Made by a program: the position numbers and the translations under genes. DNA of 64,000 nt, from the NCBI RefSeq assembly GCF_029338335.1, contig NZ_CP119797.1; one strand, 5' to 3'. The notes beneath the pieces were generated by a model. It was not told where the DNA came from. It made no database searches and worked only from the letters and a program-made list of their open reading frames with translations. Of this stretch, positions 49,011 to 58,598 are shown piece after piece. The DNA comes from Halomontanus rarus (GTDB lineage Archaea; Halobacteriota; Halobacteria; Halobacteriales; Natrialbaceae). Positions within the stretch are counted from its first letter, which is position 1. The number at the start of each line of letters is the position of its first letter.

Positions 49011-50513
49011 ATGCGAATACTGTACATCGACGTCGACTCGCTGCGTCCGGACCATCTCGGCTGTTACGGCTACCACCGCGATACGTCGCCGAACGTCGAC
49101 GCGCTCGCCGCGGACGGACGGCAGTTCACGAACTACTACGCCTCGGACGCCCCGTGTGGACCCTCCCGAACCGCACTCTTTCTCAGCCGCTTCGGGATAC
49201 ACACGGGCGTCGTCAACCACGGCGGCCTGAACGGCGATCCTCGACGGTACGGTCGCCAACGCGGGTTCAACTATCCCGAGAAGTTCCGCTCGTGGATGAC
49301 CGTCCTCGCCGAGAACGATATCCACACCGCGTCGGTGAGTCCGTTCCCCTCCCGCCACGACACCTGGCAGGTCCTCGAGGGCTTCGTCGAGTTCCACGAT
49401 CCGCGGGACAGCCACGCTCACGCGGCGGACATCTACCCCTACGCGGAAGAGTGGCTCGAGGACAACGCCGCCGACGACGACTGGTTCCTTCACGTCAACT
49501 TCTGGGATCCCCACACCGAGTACAACACGCCCCTCGAGTACGGCAACCCGTTCGAGGACGAACCGGCCCCGGAGTGGCCCGACGAGGAGACCATCGAGGC
49601 GCATTACGAGAGCTACGGGCCCCACAGCGCGTTCAATCCCGAGAGCGCGAGTTTCGACTGGAGCGGCTCCTGGAACCTCGAGCGGATGCCCGAGGAGATC
49701 GCCGACCGCGAGGACTTCAAAACCTGGGTCGACGGCTACGACACCGGCATCCGCTTCATGGACGACCACGTCGGAAAGATCTGCGACCTGCTGCGGGAGA
49801 AGGGCGTGTTCGAAGAGACGCTGATCGTCGTCAGCGCGGACCACGGCGAGGCCCTGGGCGAGTTCAACGTCTACGGCGACCACCAGTGCGCCGATCAGGC
49901 GACCTGTCGGGTCCCGCTGATCGTCTCCGGCCCGGAGGTGGAACCGGGCGTCGACGACGACCTCCACTACCAGGTCGACCTCGCGCCGACCGTGAGCGAA
50001 CTCGTCGGCGCGGAGCCGCCGGCGGGGTGGGACGGGCGGTCGTTCGCACCCTCTCTCACCGACGGCGAGCACGCGGGTCGACCGTCCCTCGTCGTCAGTC
50101 AGGGTGCCTGGGCCTGCCAGCGCGCGGCGCGGTGGGACGACTGGCTGCTCGTCCGCACCTACCACGACGGCGGCAAGCCGGCGTTCGACGACGTGATGCT
50201 GTTCGACGTCGCGACCGATCCCCACCAGACGACGGATCTCTCGGCCGAGCGCCCCGACGTGACCGAGAAGGGACTGTCGATCCTCCAGCGCTGGCACGAC
50301 GACCGGATGATCGAAGCAGCCCGCGGCGAGAACGGCGGCAATCCGGAGACGCCCGACGGCGTCGTCGACCCGATGTGGGACACCATCCGTGAGGGCGGTC
50401 CGTTGCACGCCCGCGATCACCTCGGCCCGTACGCCGAGTACCTCCGCAGCGAAGGTCGCGAGGAGCAAGCCGCGGAGATCGAAGCGAGGTACGATCTCGA
50501 CGTCGACGCCTGA
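49011..50513 (+). CDS. Sulfatase 1 (formylglycine type)
   Basis: A 500-residue alkaline-phosphatase-fold sulfatase. The metal site opens with DVDSLRPDHLGCYGY, and the sulfatase motif is Cys49-Gly-Pro-Ser-Arg53, where Cys is converted to formylglycine. SADHGEALGE (about 278) supplies further metal ligands. There is no signal peptide, so it acts on intracellular sulfate esters. It is closely similar to sulfatase 3 at 61998. Related proteins include carbohydrate and choline sulfatases; the substrate is not predictable. Followed by the isomerase gene on the other strand. Confidence 0.93.
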   Translation: MRILYIDVDSLRPDHLGCYGYHRDTSPNVDALAADGRQFTNYYASDAPCGPSRTALFLSRFGIHTGVVNHGGLNGDPRRYGRQRGFNYPEKFRSWMTVLAENDIHTASVSPFPSRHDTWQVLEGFVEFHDPRDSHAHAADIYPYAEEWLEDNAADDDWFLHVNFWDPHTEYNTPLEYGNPFEDEPAPEWPDEETIEAHYESYGPHSAFNPESASFDWSGSWNLERMPEEIADREDFKTWVDGYDTGIRFMDDHVGKICDLLREKGVFEETLIVVSADHGEALGEFNVYGDHQCADQATCRVPLIVSGPEVEPGVDDDLHYQVDLAPTVSELVGAEPPAGWDGRSFAPSLTDGEHAGRPSLVVSQGAWACQRAARWDDWLLVRTYHDGGKPAFDDVMLFDVATDPHQTTDLSAERPDVTEKGLSILQRWHDDRMIEAARGENGGNPETPDGVVDPMWDTIREGGPLHARDHLGPYAEYLRSEGREEQAAEIEARYDLDVDA

Positions 50514-50648
50514 TCGGGCTCGAGTTTCCTCTCTCACCCCGACACGCACCGACTCCCGCCGAACGGGAACGAGAACGGGAACGTCCTGTGCCCAGCCGAC
50601 TCGGGACCGCGCCGAACCGACGACCGCTTGCGCTCGATCGTTCTCCGC

Positions 50649-51422
50649 TCACACCCGGTCGCGGAGGTCGGCGAACGCCTCGCTGCCGTGCTCGAGCGAC
50701 GCCAGCGGGTCGTCGGTCCGGCCGTTCTCGCAGACGATCCAGTCGGCGCCTCCCTCCGCGGCCCGGTCCGCACACGCCTCGATATCGACGACCCCGTCGC
50801 CGACGTCGGCGTGGAGTTTCTCGTCGTCGTCAGGAACCGTATCGGTCAGGTGGACGATCGGTGCCGCTCCAGCGACTTGCTCGAGTAGCGAGAGGGCGTC
50901 GTAGCCCGCGTGGGTCGCGAGACCGACGTCGGGTTCGAATCCGAACCTTCCGTCGGCGTGATCGACGAACCGCTCGAACGCGACTTCGCCGTCACCGCCG
51001 ACGCTTTCGAACTCGAACGTGTGGTTGTGATAGAGCAGGTCGACGTCGTGGCTCTCGAGGTCGGTCGCCAGCCCGGCGATCCGGTCGGCGGCGGCCTCGA
51101 CGCCCTCCCGGGTCGCGAACGCCTCCGCCTCGTAGGTCGGGATGACCAGCGTCGAACACTCGACGTCTCGACAGACCGAGACGAGGCTCTCGACGTTCGA
51201 CTCGAGTCGGTCGATACTCACGTGCGCACCCGCCACCTCGAGGTCGGCGTCCTCGAGCGCGGTGCGCGTTCGAGCTCGGGTCTCCTCGTCCGCGAGCGCG
51301 TCGAAGTGCGCGTCGTAGAACTCGACGCCGTCGAACGTGGTGTCGCCGACGCGGGCGACGAGTTCCGGCAGCGGCTCCTCGACGTCCGCAAGTGTGAACA
51401 GCTGTATGGCCGTTTGTACCAT
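50649..51422 (-). CDS. Sugar phosphate isomerase/epimerase-like TIM barrel, copy 1
   Basis: A 257-residue xylose-isomerase-like TIM barrel (AP_endonuc_2 type). Features are TAIQLFTLADVEEPLPEL at the start, GVEFYD, LLYHNHTFEF (metal ligands) and a late ENG motif. Such proteins isomerise or epimerise sugars, or dehydrate inosose in polyol breakdown. It lies between two sulfatase genes, on the strand of sulfatase 2. Substrate unknown. Confidence 0.87.
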   Translation of the reverse strand: MVQTAIQLFTLADVEEPLPELVARVGDTTFDGVEFYDAHFDALADEETRARTRTALEDADLEVAGAHVSIDRLESNVESLVSVCRDVECSTLVIPTYEAEAFATREGVEAAADRIAGLATDLESHDVDLLYHNHTFEFESVGGDGEVAFERFVDHADGRFGFEPDVGLATHAGYDALSLLEQVAGAAPIVHLTDTVPDDDEKLHADVGDGVVDIEACADRAAEGGADWIVCENGRTDDPLASLEHGSEAFADLRDRV

Positions 51423-51530
51423 ATCGAACGTGATACGAGCGAGGGGTTTAGCCCTTTTGTCCGCGTCGCGTGGATACTATCGAGCACGACCGCGATCGTC
51501 CCCGTTCGAGTCCCGACTCTCTCGGTGGTC

Positions 51531-53003
51531 TCAACTCGACGACTGACAGTCGTCCGGATCGCCGAGACCCTCCGGTCCCGCGTCCGTCGGAACGAGTTCC
51601 CCGTCCTCGACGAACCCCTCGGATCGGTCCGAGAGGCGGTCGACCATCGCCGAGCGGCCGCGCTCGAGGTCGGTCTCGTACTCGCCGTCGGTCGTCAGAT
51701 CCCGCTCTTCACCCGGATCCTCGTCGAGGTCGAAGAGTAGTTCGCGGCCGGTGACGGGGTTCCAGACGTACTTCATCGTCCCGTCGATCAGGTACTGGGT
51801 GCCGTTTTCGGGATCGTAACTGCCGGCGGCGTGCTCGCCGTGGTACCACTCGCGCCAGTCCTCTCGCTCCGGTTCCTCGATCAGGTCGAAGAGGTTTCGC
51901 CCCTCGACGGTCTCGGGAACTTCGACGCCCACAACCGAGAGCAGCGTGGGCATGAGATCCTCGAGGCCGACCGGCCGGTCGATGAGCTGTCGTCGCGGGG
52001 CCTCCATCGACTCGGGGAACTGCACCAGAAGAGGCACGCGAGCCGATCCTTCGTAGGCGTAGGTCTTGCGCCACATGTGGTGGTCGCCGAGCATCTCGCC
52101 GTGATCGGAGCAGAAGACGACGAGCGTGTTCTCGAGTTCACCGATCGTCGTAAGCTTGTCGAAGACGCGTTTGAGCTGGTGGTCGATGTGGGTGATCAGG
52201 CCGTAGTAGGCCGCTCGAGCCCGGTGGACGATCGTCGGCGGGAGGTCGGCCAGCCAGGCGTTGATCGCCGGGTACGCCGGGATCTTGTCGCCGTGGACGT
52301 CGTCGACCCAGTCGCCCACGTACGGATCGGGCGTCTCGCGGTCGATATACATGTCCCAGTAGGCCTGTGGCGGATCGAACGGCGTGTGCGGGCGGACGTA
52401 CGAGAGGTTGAGGAAGAACGGCCGCGTCTCGTCGCGCTGGTCGAGGAAGTCGATCGCCCGGTTCGTCGTCCAGTTCGTCGGGTGTTCGTACTCCTCGCGG
52501 TGCCACGGCCGCGGGTCCCAGGAGTTGCGCCCGAGTCCGTGGGAGAGTTCGTCGTAGTTGCCGTCGCTCTCGGTCTCGAGCCACCGGGTGTAGTCGTCGT
52601 CGGGGTGGGCGAACAGCGCCTCGTGTTGGTCCATGCTCTCGAAGCCGACGTGGTTCCGTGGCGGGATCGAGTGGATCTTGCCGGTGAGCTTCGTCTGGTA
52701 GCCGGCGTCTCGAAGCTCTCCGGGTAAGGTGTGCTCGAACTCCCAGGGCGTGGTCACCCAGCCTGGAGCGCCGTTGGTGGCGGGCGTCTGTCCCGTGAGC
52801 ATGCTCCGACGCGCCGGGATGCACGACGGGGCCGGCGTGTACGCCCGCGTGAACATCGCTCCGTTTCGAATGAGACTGTCGATATTCGGCGTGTGGACGA
52901 GCGAGCGGCCGTCGGCGTCCCGCGGCGAATCGGGATCGGCGCCGATGCAGTCGCCGCGGTGCTGGTCAGTCACCACGAACAGGATGTTTGGTCGGTCCGA
53001 CAT
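51531..53003 (-). CDS. Sulfatase 2 (arylsulfatase A type)
   Basis: A 490-residue sulfatase. NILFVVTDQHRGDCIG provides the first metal ligands; the formylglycine motif is Cys61-Ile-Pro-Ala-Arg65 followed by RSMLTGQ, the long form of the signature. FCSDHGEMLGDH is also present. It is from a different subgroup than sulfatases 1 and 3 and is closest in pattern to bacterial arylsulfatase/choline-sulfatase-like proteins. Start at 53003 by homology and by the TATA box at 53026-53033. No signal peptide. Confidence 0.93.
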   Translation of the reverse strand: MSDRPNILFVVTDQHRGDCIGADPDSPRDADGRSLVHTPNIDSLIRNGAMFTRAYTPAPSCIPARRSMLTGQTPATNGAPGWVTTPWEFEHTLPGELRDAGYQTKLTGKIHSIPPRNHVGFESMDQHEALFAHPDDDYTRWLETESDGNYDELSHGLGRNSWDPRPWHREEYEHPTNWTTNRAIDFLDQRDETRPFFLNLSYVRPHTPFDPPQAYWDMYIDRETPDPYVGDWVDDVHGDKIPAYPAINAWLADLPPTIVHRARAAYYGLITHIDHQLKRVFDKLTTIGELENTLVVFCSDHGEMLGDHHMWRKTYAYEGSARVPLLVQFPESMEAPRRQLIDRPVGLEDLMPTLLSVVGVEVPETVEGRNLFDLIEEPEREDWREWYHGEHAAGSYDPENGTQYLIDGTMKYVWNPVTGRELLFDLDEDPGEERDLTTDGEYETDLERGRSAMVDRLSDRSEGFVEDGELVPTDAGPEGLGDPDDCQSSS

Positions 53004-53025
53004 ACCTTCCACCTGTCTACCCGGG

Positions 53026-53033
53026 CATATAGT
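53026..53033 (-). promoter_or_regulatory. TATA box of sulfatase 2
   Basis: Minus strand ACTATATG lies 23-30 bases before the ATG at 53003. Confidence 0.5.
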
Positions 53034-53178
53034 TCTACCTTCACTCGTCGTGGTCGCCTCGTGCTCGCGTTGTTCGACTCGACTCTGTACCGAACCTCGC
53101 TTCTCGACTCGTCGATTCGAGTCGTTTCTCACGCTCTCGACTTACTATCAACGAGATCGGTGATTACCACTACAATAT

Positions 53179-53187
53179 CTTTATATC
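53179..53187 (+). promoter_or_regulatory. TATA box of beta-helix gene 1
   Basis: CTTTATATC lies 29-37 bases before the ATG at 53216. Confidence 0.55.
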
Positions 53188-53215
53188 CGAACACACTGTT
53201 GCGCTAACTGGTAGC

Positions 53216-54703
53216 ATGCCACGTAAGTCACGAAAGACCGACGGTCAGTCGAACCGGAATCGGTTCGAGAGTCGACGAAGGCGGTCGAATCCCCCGAATA
53301 GGCGGCAGTTCCTCCGAGGCGCAGCAGGAGCGGCGGCGGTCACGGCCGGATTCGGTCTCTCGAGCGGTGTGAGTGCGGCCGATGTGGCCGACTACGACTA
53401 CGACGTCGTCCTCGACATCGTCGATGACCTCGGGGCGGACTCGACCGGCGAGGAGCCGATCAACGACGCGCTCGCCGAGGCCGTCGAGTACGACAGCGTG
53501 AAGGTCGTCTTCCCCGACGGCGAGTACCTGATCGAGAACGGGCCGGGCGGGGACGGGTTCGCCCGCTGGGACTTTGGAACCGGCGACGAGGTCGGACGCG
53601 TCGGCGACCTCGCGCTCGTCGGCGACGGGGACGTCACGCTCACGCCGCCGGACGGCGGCCGACACAACGTCCTCACCATCTGGGGTCGGGACCTGCGAAT
53701 CGAGAACTTCACGATAGATCAGACCGCCCACGACACCTCGACCGGCATCACGGCCGTCGCAGAAGACAAGCTCCTCGTCCGCGACGTCCACTACGACGGG
53801 ACGGTGACCGGCGACTACGTCGAGGTCCCCGCACCAGGCGACGAGCGGATTCCCGACGATCCGCACTGTCTCATCCCCGGCCTCCTCGAGGAGGACGGCA
53901 CGGGACTGATCGAGAACGTCCGCGCGCCCGACGGCGTCGAATCGTACAGCCGGAAAGGCGGTGTCTGGGTCAACTTCTTGCACGCGGGCGACCTCCTGTT
54001 CGACCGCTGCGAGTTCTCGAACTTCTCGGACAACGCGCTCTACGGGTCGCCGCCGGGCCAGTCCGGGCTCGGGCAGCAGGGCTCCGTCCGCGTCGAGAAC
54101 TGCTACTTCGAGAACAACAACGTCACGGCGATCCGACTGGGAACGCCGGGAAGCTACGCGAAAAATTGCACCGTCGTCACCGAAGCGGGCGAGGTCCCGG
54201 CGACCCCCTGGGGCGCGATCACGAGTCGCGCCGGCTGGATCTGGTACACCTTCGACGGCTCCTACGAGAACGTCGACGTCGTCCACAACCATCCCGCCGG
54301 TCAGGGAATCCTCGACCACAACGACGGTACGCGAGACGTCGCCCTCGAGGTGAAGAACTGCCGATTCGAGTTGAACGGCGACGGTGCGACCGCCATCCGC
54401 TTTTCCGACCCCGGCGTCGAACGCCTCTCGGCGAAGAACGTGAGCGTCACGGGCGAGGCGGGCGACGGCACCGCGCTGGTCCTCGGAAACGCCGATATCG
54501 GCGTGAAGAACCTCTGTCTCTCCCAGACCGGCGACGACAGAGACGGTATCAGTCTCTCGAACGCGACCGGCTCGATTCGAAACGCCGCGATCGACGTCAC
54601 CGGCCAGCGAATCGTCGCGGACGACGATAGCGACGTGACCGTCCGCAACCTCCTCGAACGCACGAACTGTCCGTCGGCTCGAGGTCGTCACCCGCTGTCG
54701 TAG
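53216..54703 (+). CDS. Tat-exported right-handed beta-helix protein 1
   Basis: A 495-residue secreted protein. The signal has the twin arginines Arg29-Arg30 (NRRQFLRGAAG) and ends near Ala54 (GVSA). The mature part starts with DIVDDLGADSTGEEPINDAL, a pattern seen at the start of pectate-lyase-like beta-helices, and continues with helix turns rich in DGVESY, CEFSNFSDNALYG and CYFENNNVTAIRLG. It may be a polysaccharide lyase or hydrolase, or a binding protein; no catalytic set can be assigned. There is no lipobox, so it is released or held by the wall. Paralogue at 57091. Confidence 0.85.
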   Translation: MPRKSRKTDGQSNRNRFESRRRRSNPPNRRQFLRGAAGAAAVTAGFGLSSGVSAADVADYDYDVVLDIVDDLGADSTGEEPINDALAEAVEYDSVKVVFPDGEYLIENGPGGDGFARWDFGTGDEVGRVGDLALVGDGDVTLTPPDGGRHNVLTIWGRDLRIENFTIDQTAHDTSTGITAVAEDKLLVRDVHYDGTVTGDYVEVPAPGDERIPDDPHCLIPGLLEEDGTGLIENVRAPDGVESYSRKGGVWVNFLHAGDLLFDRCEFSNFSDNALYGSPPGQSGLGQQGSVRVENCYFENNNVTAIRLGTPGSYAKNCTVVTEAGEVPATPWGAITSRAGWIWYTFDGSYENVDVVHNHPAGQGILDHNDGTRDVALEVKNCRFELNGDGATAIRFSDPGVERLSAKNVSVTGEAGDGTALVLGNADIGVKNLCLSQTGDDRDGISLSNATGSIRNAAIDVTGQRIVADDDSDVTVRNLLERTNCPSARGRHPLS

Positions 54704-54810
54704 TACGGTCGATCGGTCGGACGCTTCTCGGGCTTTTCGTCCGCTTCGGCCTTTTCGAGCGCCTCACCCTCCCCGATTCGACTTCCGTTCGTCACGCCTC
54801 GAAGCCTCTC

Positions 54811-55905
54811 TCATAGAGACTCGAGTAGCGGCTCGACGTACTCGGGCGAGTAGCGCTGACACCGGTAGATGTTCCCCATCGACCCCTTCTCGCCGAACGG
54901 ACTGACGAAGTCCCAGACGATCTCGCCGTCGGGCGTGACCTCGAAACAGTGGGCCTTCCAGCCCTCGCAGATCAGCGTGTTGCCGTTGGGGAGGCGTCGA
55001 GCGCCGGCGATGTACTTGCTGAAGAAGTCCTCTTTCGGCGAGCCGGTGTACTCCCAGACGATCTCCTCGGTCAGCGGGTCGAGTTCGAGCACGCGCGACC
55101 AGCCGCGCTCGGTTCCGTTGTCGAAGATCAGGAGGTTGCCGTTCTCGAGGACGTGCGGGAGGTGCTGGCCGTCGAGTTCGCCCGGACCCCACGCCCAGAC
55201 GATGTCGCCGCTGGGGTAGTCGATGACGCCGACGACGTCGACGCTCCGATAGGAGAAGACGATGTTCCCCGGTTCGAACCGGACCGGCCCGCCGTTCTCG
55301 CGCTCTCTCTCGGCGGTCTCGTTCGGCGGGATCAGTTGAAGGGTATTGTTGTGGGCCCAGTCGAACCCGAACTCACTCTCGATCCGGTCCTCGACGTACG
55401 CCCAGTCCTCCGCGGAGAGTTGCTCGCGGAGGTCGTCGTAGTGGTCCTCGCCGCGCCACTCCCAGTGGAGGTTCTTCTCGCGGTCGATCTCGACGATGTA
55501 CGGGTTTCGAATCAGTTCGGGGCCGATCTCGGGGACCATGTGGTCGTCGATCGTGTGTAACAGCAGGTTCCCGTCGTCTTTGACCTGAAAGTCGTGATCG
55601 ATCCGACAGTGGTAGGACCAGACGACCTCGCTCTCGGGATCGAGTTCGCGCAGGCCGGCCTCCGTGATGTTGGATCGGTCTCGAGTCGGGTAGAGGAGGT
55701 TCCCGTCGGGAAGCAGCTCGCAGAACGACTGGACGGCGGTCTCGGTCTCCCACCGGTGGACGGGCTCGCCCTCCATATCGACGAGGTAGATCTTCCCTTT
55801 TCCGTCGGGTGCGTCCTCCGGAAACTGGTACGTTTCGGCGAGGAGCGTGTACCCCTCGTAGCATCGCTCCGGGTCGTGGACGGTTACGCCGGCTGTCGCT
55901 GTCAT
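54811..55905 (-). CDS. Arylsulfotransferase (ASST)-type beta-propeller protein
   Basis: A 364-residue propeller related to arylsulfate sulfotransferases (PF05935/PF14269). It shows repeated blade motifs such as LPDGNLLYPTRD, DGNLLLHTIDDH, LENGNLLIFDNG and LPNGNTLICEGW, and HNNTLQLI in the middle. The family includes transferases that move sulfate between phenols without PAPS, and many uncharacterised members. No signal peptide. It lies among sulfatases, so a role with sulfate esters is tempting, but many ASST-like proteins are not shown to be enzymes. Confidence 0.8.
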   Translation of the reverse strand: MTATAGVTVHDPERCYEGYTLLAETYQFPEDAPDGKGKIYLVDMEGEPVHRWETETAVQSFCELLPDGNLLYPTRDRSNITEAGLRELDPESEVVWSYHCRIDHDFQVKDDGNLLLHTIDDHMVPEIGPELIRNPYIVEIDREKNLHWEWRGEDHYDDLREQLSAEDWAYVEDRIESEFGFDWAHNNTLQLIPPNETAERERENGGPVRFEPGNIVFSYRSVDVVGVIDYPSGDIVWAWGPGELDGQHLPHVLENGNLLIFDNGTERGWSRVLELDPLTEEIVWEYTGSPKEDFFSKYIAGARRLPNGNTLICEGWKAHCFEVTPDGEIVWDFVSPFGEKGSMGNIYRCQRYSPEYVEPLLESL

Positions 55906-56125
55906 TGTCTGTCAACCGTTCACTCCTTCCGGTGGGGTCCAATTAACTCTAGTTCTTCGCGGTCGACAGATCTGCGATACCGATCCGCGGATGCCGACTC
56001 GAGAGACGGGATTCAGAACGGGACTCGAGGACCGAACTCGACACACCGAACTCGAGGATTACCTGCTCTCGAACCCGCCGGAGGCGCAACGGTTAATTCC
56101 CTCGCCCCGAAACCCTGCACCGACC

Positions 56126-56968
56126 ATGTCAACGGCTGCCATCGACGACCTAGCTGACGGACCGATCAACGTCCTCGTTATCGGCGCGCACATCGACGAC
56201 TGCGACATCAAGACCGGCGGAACCGCGAAGAAGTGGGCCGACCGCGGCGACAACGTGAAGTTCGTCTCGCTGACCAACGGCGAGGCCGGCCACCACGAGA
56301 TCGGCGGCCTCGAGCTCACCCGCACCCGCCGCGCCGAAGGGCAGGCCGCGGCGGACCTGATCGGCGTCGAGTTCGAGTCGCTCGACATCATCGAGGGGAA
56401 ACTCGAGCCGACCATCGAGAACCGCAACAAGGTGATCCGACTGATCCGCGAGTTCGAACCCGACCTCGTGCTCTGTCACCGGCCTAACGACTACCACCCG
56501 GACCACCGCTACGGCTCCGATCTCGTGCAAGACGCCGCCTACATGGTGACCGTACCCGCGATCTGTCCGGACACGCCCCACCTCGATTACAACCCGATCA
56601 TCTGCTACATGCACGACGACTTCGAGAAACCGTACCCGCTCGAGCCCGACGTCGCCGTCGACATCGACGACGTGATCGAGTCGAAGTTCGACATGCTCCA
56701 CCAGCACACCTCGCAGATGTACGAGTGGTTGCCCTTCAACCAGAATATTCTCGACGAGGTGCCCGAGGACGAGGACGACCGCCGCGAGTGGCTCGTCGAG
56801 ACCCGATCCGGCGAGTTCGAGGCGGTCGCCGACCGATTCCGGGACGGACTGATCGACCGCTACGGCGAAGAGCACGGCTCGGAGGTCCAGTACGCCGAGG
56901 CGTTCCAGGAGTGCGAGTACGGCGGCACCATGACGCCCGAACACGAGGAGCTCCTGTTTCCGTTCTAG
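56126..56968 (+). CDS. PIG-L family deacetylase
   Basis: A 280-residue zinc-dependent N-deacetylase of the LmbE/PIG-L family. The zinc motif is AHIDDCD (His22, Asp24-Asp25; HPDD is the common form), and the second is CHRPNDYHPDH with the downstream His ligands. Members remove acetyl groups from N-acetylglucosamine on inositol, lipids or small thiols. An in-cluster role on an N-acetylated sugar is inferred. Start at 56126 by family length; the frame is open back to 55991. Confidence 0.9.
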   Translation: MSTAAIDDLADGPINVLVIGAHIDDCDIKTGGTAKKWADRGDNVKFVSLTNGEAGHHEIGGLELTRTRRAEGQAAADLIGVEFESLDIIEGKLEPTIENRNKVIRLIREFEPDLVLCHRPNDYHPDHRYGSDLVQDAAYMVTVPAICPDTPHLDYNPIICYMHDDFEKPYPLEPDVAVDIDDVIESKFDMLHQHTSQMYEWLPFNQNILDEVPEDEDDRREWLVETRSGEFEAVADRFRDGLIDRYGEEHGSEVQYAEAFQECEYGGTMTPEHEELLFPF

Positions 56969-57090
56969 TCGCCTCTCCTCGTTTCGCCCGGCGGTACCCG
57001 ACTGACGTCACGCGCGGAGACACTCACTCGAGCGGTTATTTTCGACAACAGAAAGTTGATTAGAGGTCGTTGTGTCCGGCTGTCCAGACC

Positions 57091-58551
57091 ATGACTCGAG
57101 GGCCACGCGGGCGACCGAACGACGCGAACCGGGAGGATGCTGGTGCTGGTGCTGGTACTGGTACTGGTGCTGAAGGCGACCCGCTTTCAGCGACGACGGC
57201 TAACAGGCGCGGGTTCCTTCGCGCGACAGCCGGAACCGCCGCGGCGGTCGCGGGACTCTCTGTCGGGGCGGCGGCGACCGCGACGGGAGAGTACCGATCC
57301 GTCGTCGACCTCGTCGACGACTTCGGCGCGGACGACACCGGCGAGGAGCCGATCGACGATGCGCTCGCCGAGGCCGTCGCGCTCGACGACGTCCGGATCG
57401 ACCTTCCCGAGGGGACCTACCGGATCGCAGCCGACGGCTTCGAACGCTGGCGGTTCGGGGAGGGCGCGGCGAGCGAGGAGGTGTCGAACGTCGCGCTCGT
57501 CGGTGACGGCGACGTCACCCTCCGACCGACGCAGGGAACGAACGAACCGCTCCTGACGCTGTGGGGCGAGCGGGTTCGGCTCGAGAACGTTCGGATCGAC
57601 CAGACCGCCCGCGACACGTCGACCGGCGTGTCGGTCGTCGCCGAGGAGGACCTCCTCGTCCGCGACGTCGCCGTCGAGGGCGTCGGCGACGGCCCGGCGG
57701 AGGTCGTCGATTCGCCCGCCGACGCCGAGGAGGGGCCGGCGGCGATCATCGTCGGCGCCCTCGATTCCGACGGGGGGGCTCGCGTCTCGAACGTTCGGGC
57801 ACTCGACGGGAGCATTCCCTACCACCGGAAAGTCGGCTGTTGGGTGAACGAACTCCACGAGGGGGATCTCCTGATCGAGGAGTCGACGTTCTCGCAGTTC
57901 TCGGACAACGGCATCTACGGCTCCGGCCCGGGCCCCGGCGACGGTTCGGTCCGCGTCGAACACTGCACCTTCCGAAACAACAACGTCTCGGCGATCCGTC
58001 TGGGGACCTCCGGCAGCTACGCGAAACACTGCACGGTCGTCATCGAACGGGACGAAGTGCCGGTGCTCCCGTGGGGCGGCCTCGCCAGCCGAGCCGTCTG
58101 GCTCTGGTACGACTTCGACGGCACGCTACAGGATATCGACATCACGAGCGATCACCCTCGCGGCATGGGGATCTACACCGACCCGAGCCAAACCGGGCCG
58201 ATCACCGTCGCGGACTGCCGCCTCGAGTTCCACGCGGACGGCTCGGAGGTCGTCCGTGCCCACGCTGCCGAGGGCCCGCTCACCCTCGAGAACGTCTCCA
58301 TCGTCGGCGAGGCGGGCGACGGCCCGACAATCACCGTCACGGGACGGGACGTCGCGATCGAAAACCTCTGTCTCCGCCAGACCGGCGCGAACAGGGACGG
58401 TCTCCACCTCACGGGCGCGGACGGAACGATCGACGCGTCGTCGATCGACGTCACCGGCCGGCGGATCGTCGCCGACGGCGACGTGACGGTCGGACCGCTC
58501 GACGACGCCGGGGCGAGGGGCTGTTCGACGACTCGCTCGAGTTCGTCCTGA
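57091..58551 (+). CDS. Tat-exported right-handed beta-helix protein 2
   Basis: A 486-residue paralogue of the protein at 53216. The signal is NRRGFLRATAGTAAAVAGL with Arg39-Arg40, preceded by an Ala-Gly-Thr-rich hexamer-repeat head (residues 16-28). The mature part again starts VVDLVDDFGADDTGEEPIDDAL and shares SVRVEHCTFRNNNVSAIRLGT with copy 1. An ATG at 57091 is chosen over a start at 57070. It lies two genes from copy 1, so a local duplication is likely. Probably extracellular polysaccharide lyase or binding protein. Confidence 0.85.
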   Translation: MTRGPRGRPNDANREDAGAGAGTGTGAEGDPLSATTANRRGFLRATAGTAAAVAGLSVGAAATATGEYRSVVDLVDDFGADDTGEEPIDDALAEAVALDDVRIDLPEGTYRIAADGFERWRFGEGAASEEVSNVALVGDGDVTLRPTQGTNEPLLTLWGERVRLENVRIDQTARDTSTGVSVVAEEDLLVRDVAVEGVGDGPAEVVDSPADAEEGPAAIIVGALDSDGGARVSNVRALDGSIPYHRKVGCWVNELHEGDLLIEESTFSQFSDNGIYGSGPGPGDGSVRVEHCTFRNNNVSAIRLGTSGSYAKHCTVVIERDEVPVLPWGGLASRAVWLWYDFDGTLQDIDITSDHPRGMGIYTDPSQTGPITVADCRLEFHADGSEVVRAHAAEGPLTLENVSIVGEAGDGPTITVTGRDVAIENLCLRQTGANRDGLHLTGADGTIDASSIDVTGRRIVADGDVTVGPLDDAGARGCSTTRSSSS

Positions 58552-58598
58552 GTAGCTGCGTTCGGGAGGTTCGACCCCTGCCGATTCGGCGCTCTCGG

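Noticed and set aside
49008..50549. 513-codon frame opposite sulfatase 1, and similar ones at 53228-54691 and 62028-63485
   Set aside because: They mirror well-supported genes codon by codon and have no recognisable product.
55991..56125. Longer start for the PIG-L deacetylase
   Set aside because: The extra 45 residues are Arg/Pro-rich and precede a family-typical start; a TTAATT box at 56093-56098 also fits the later ATG.
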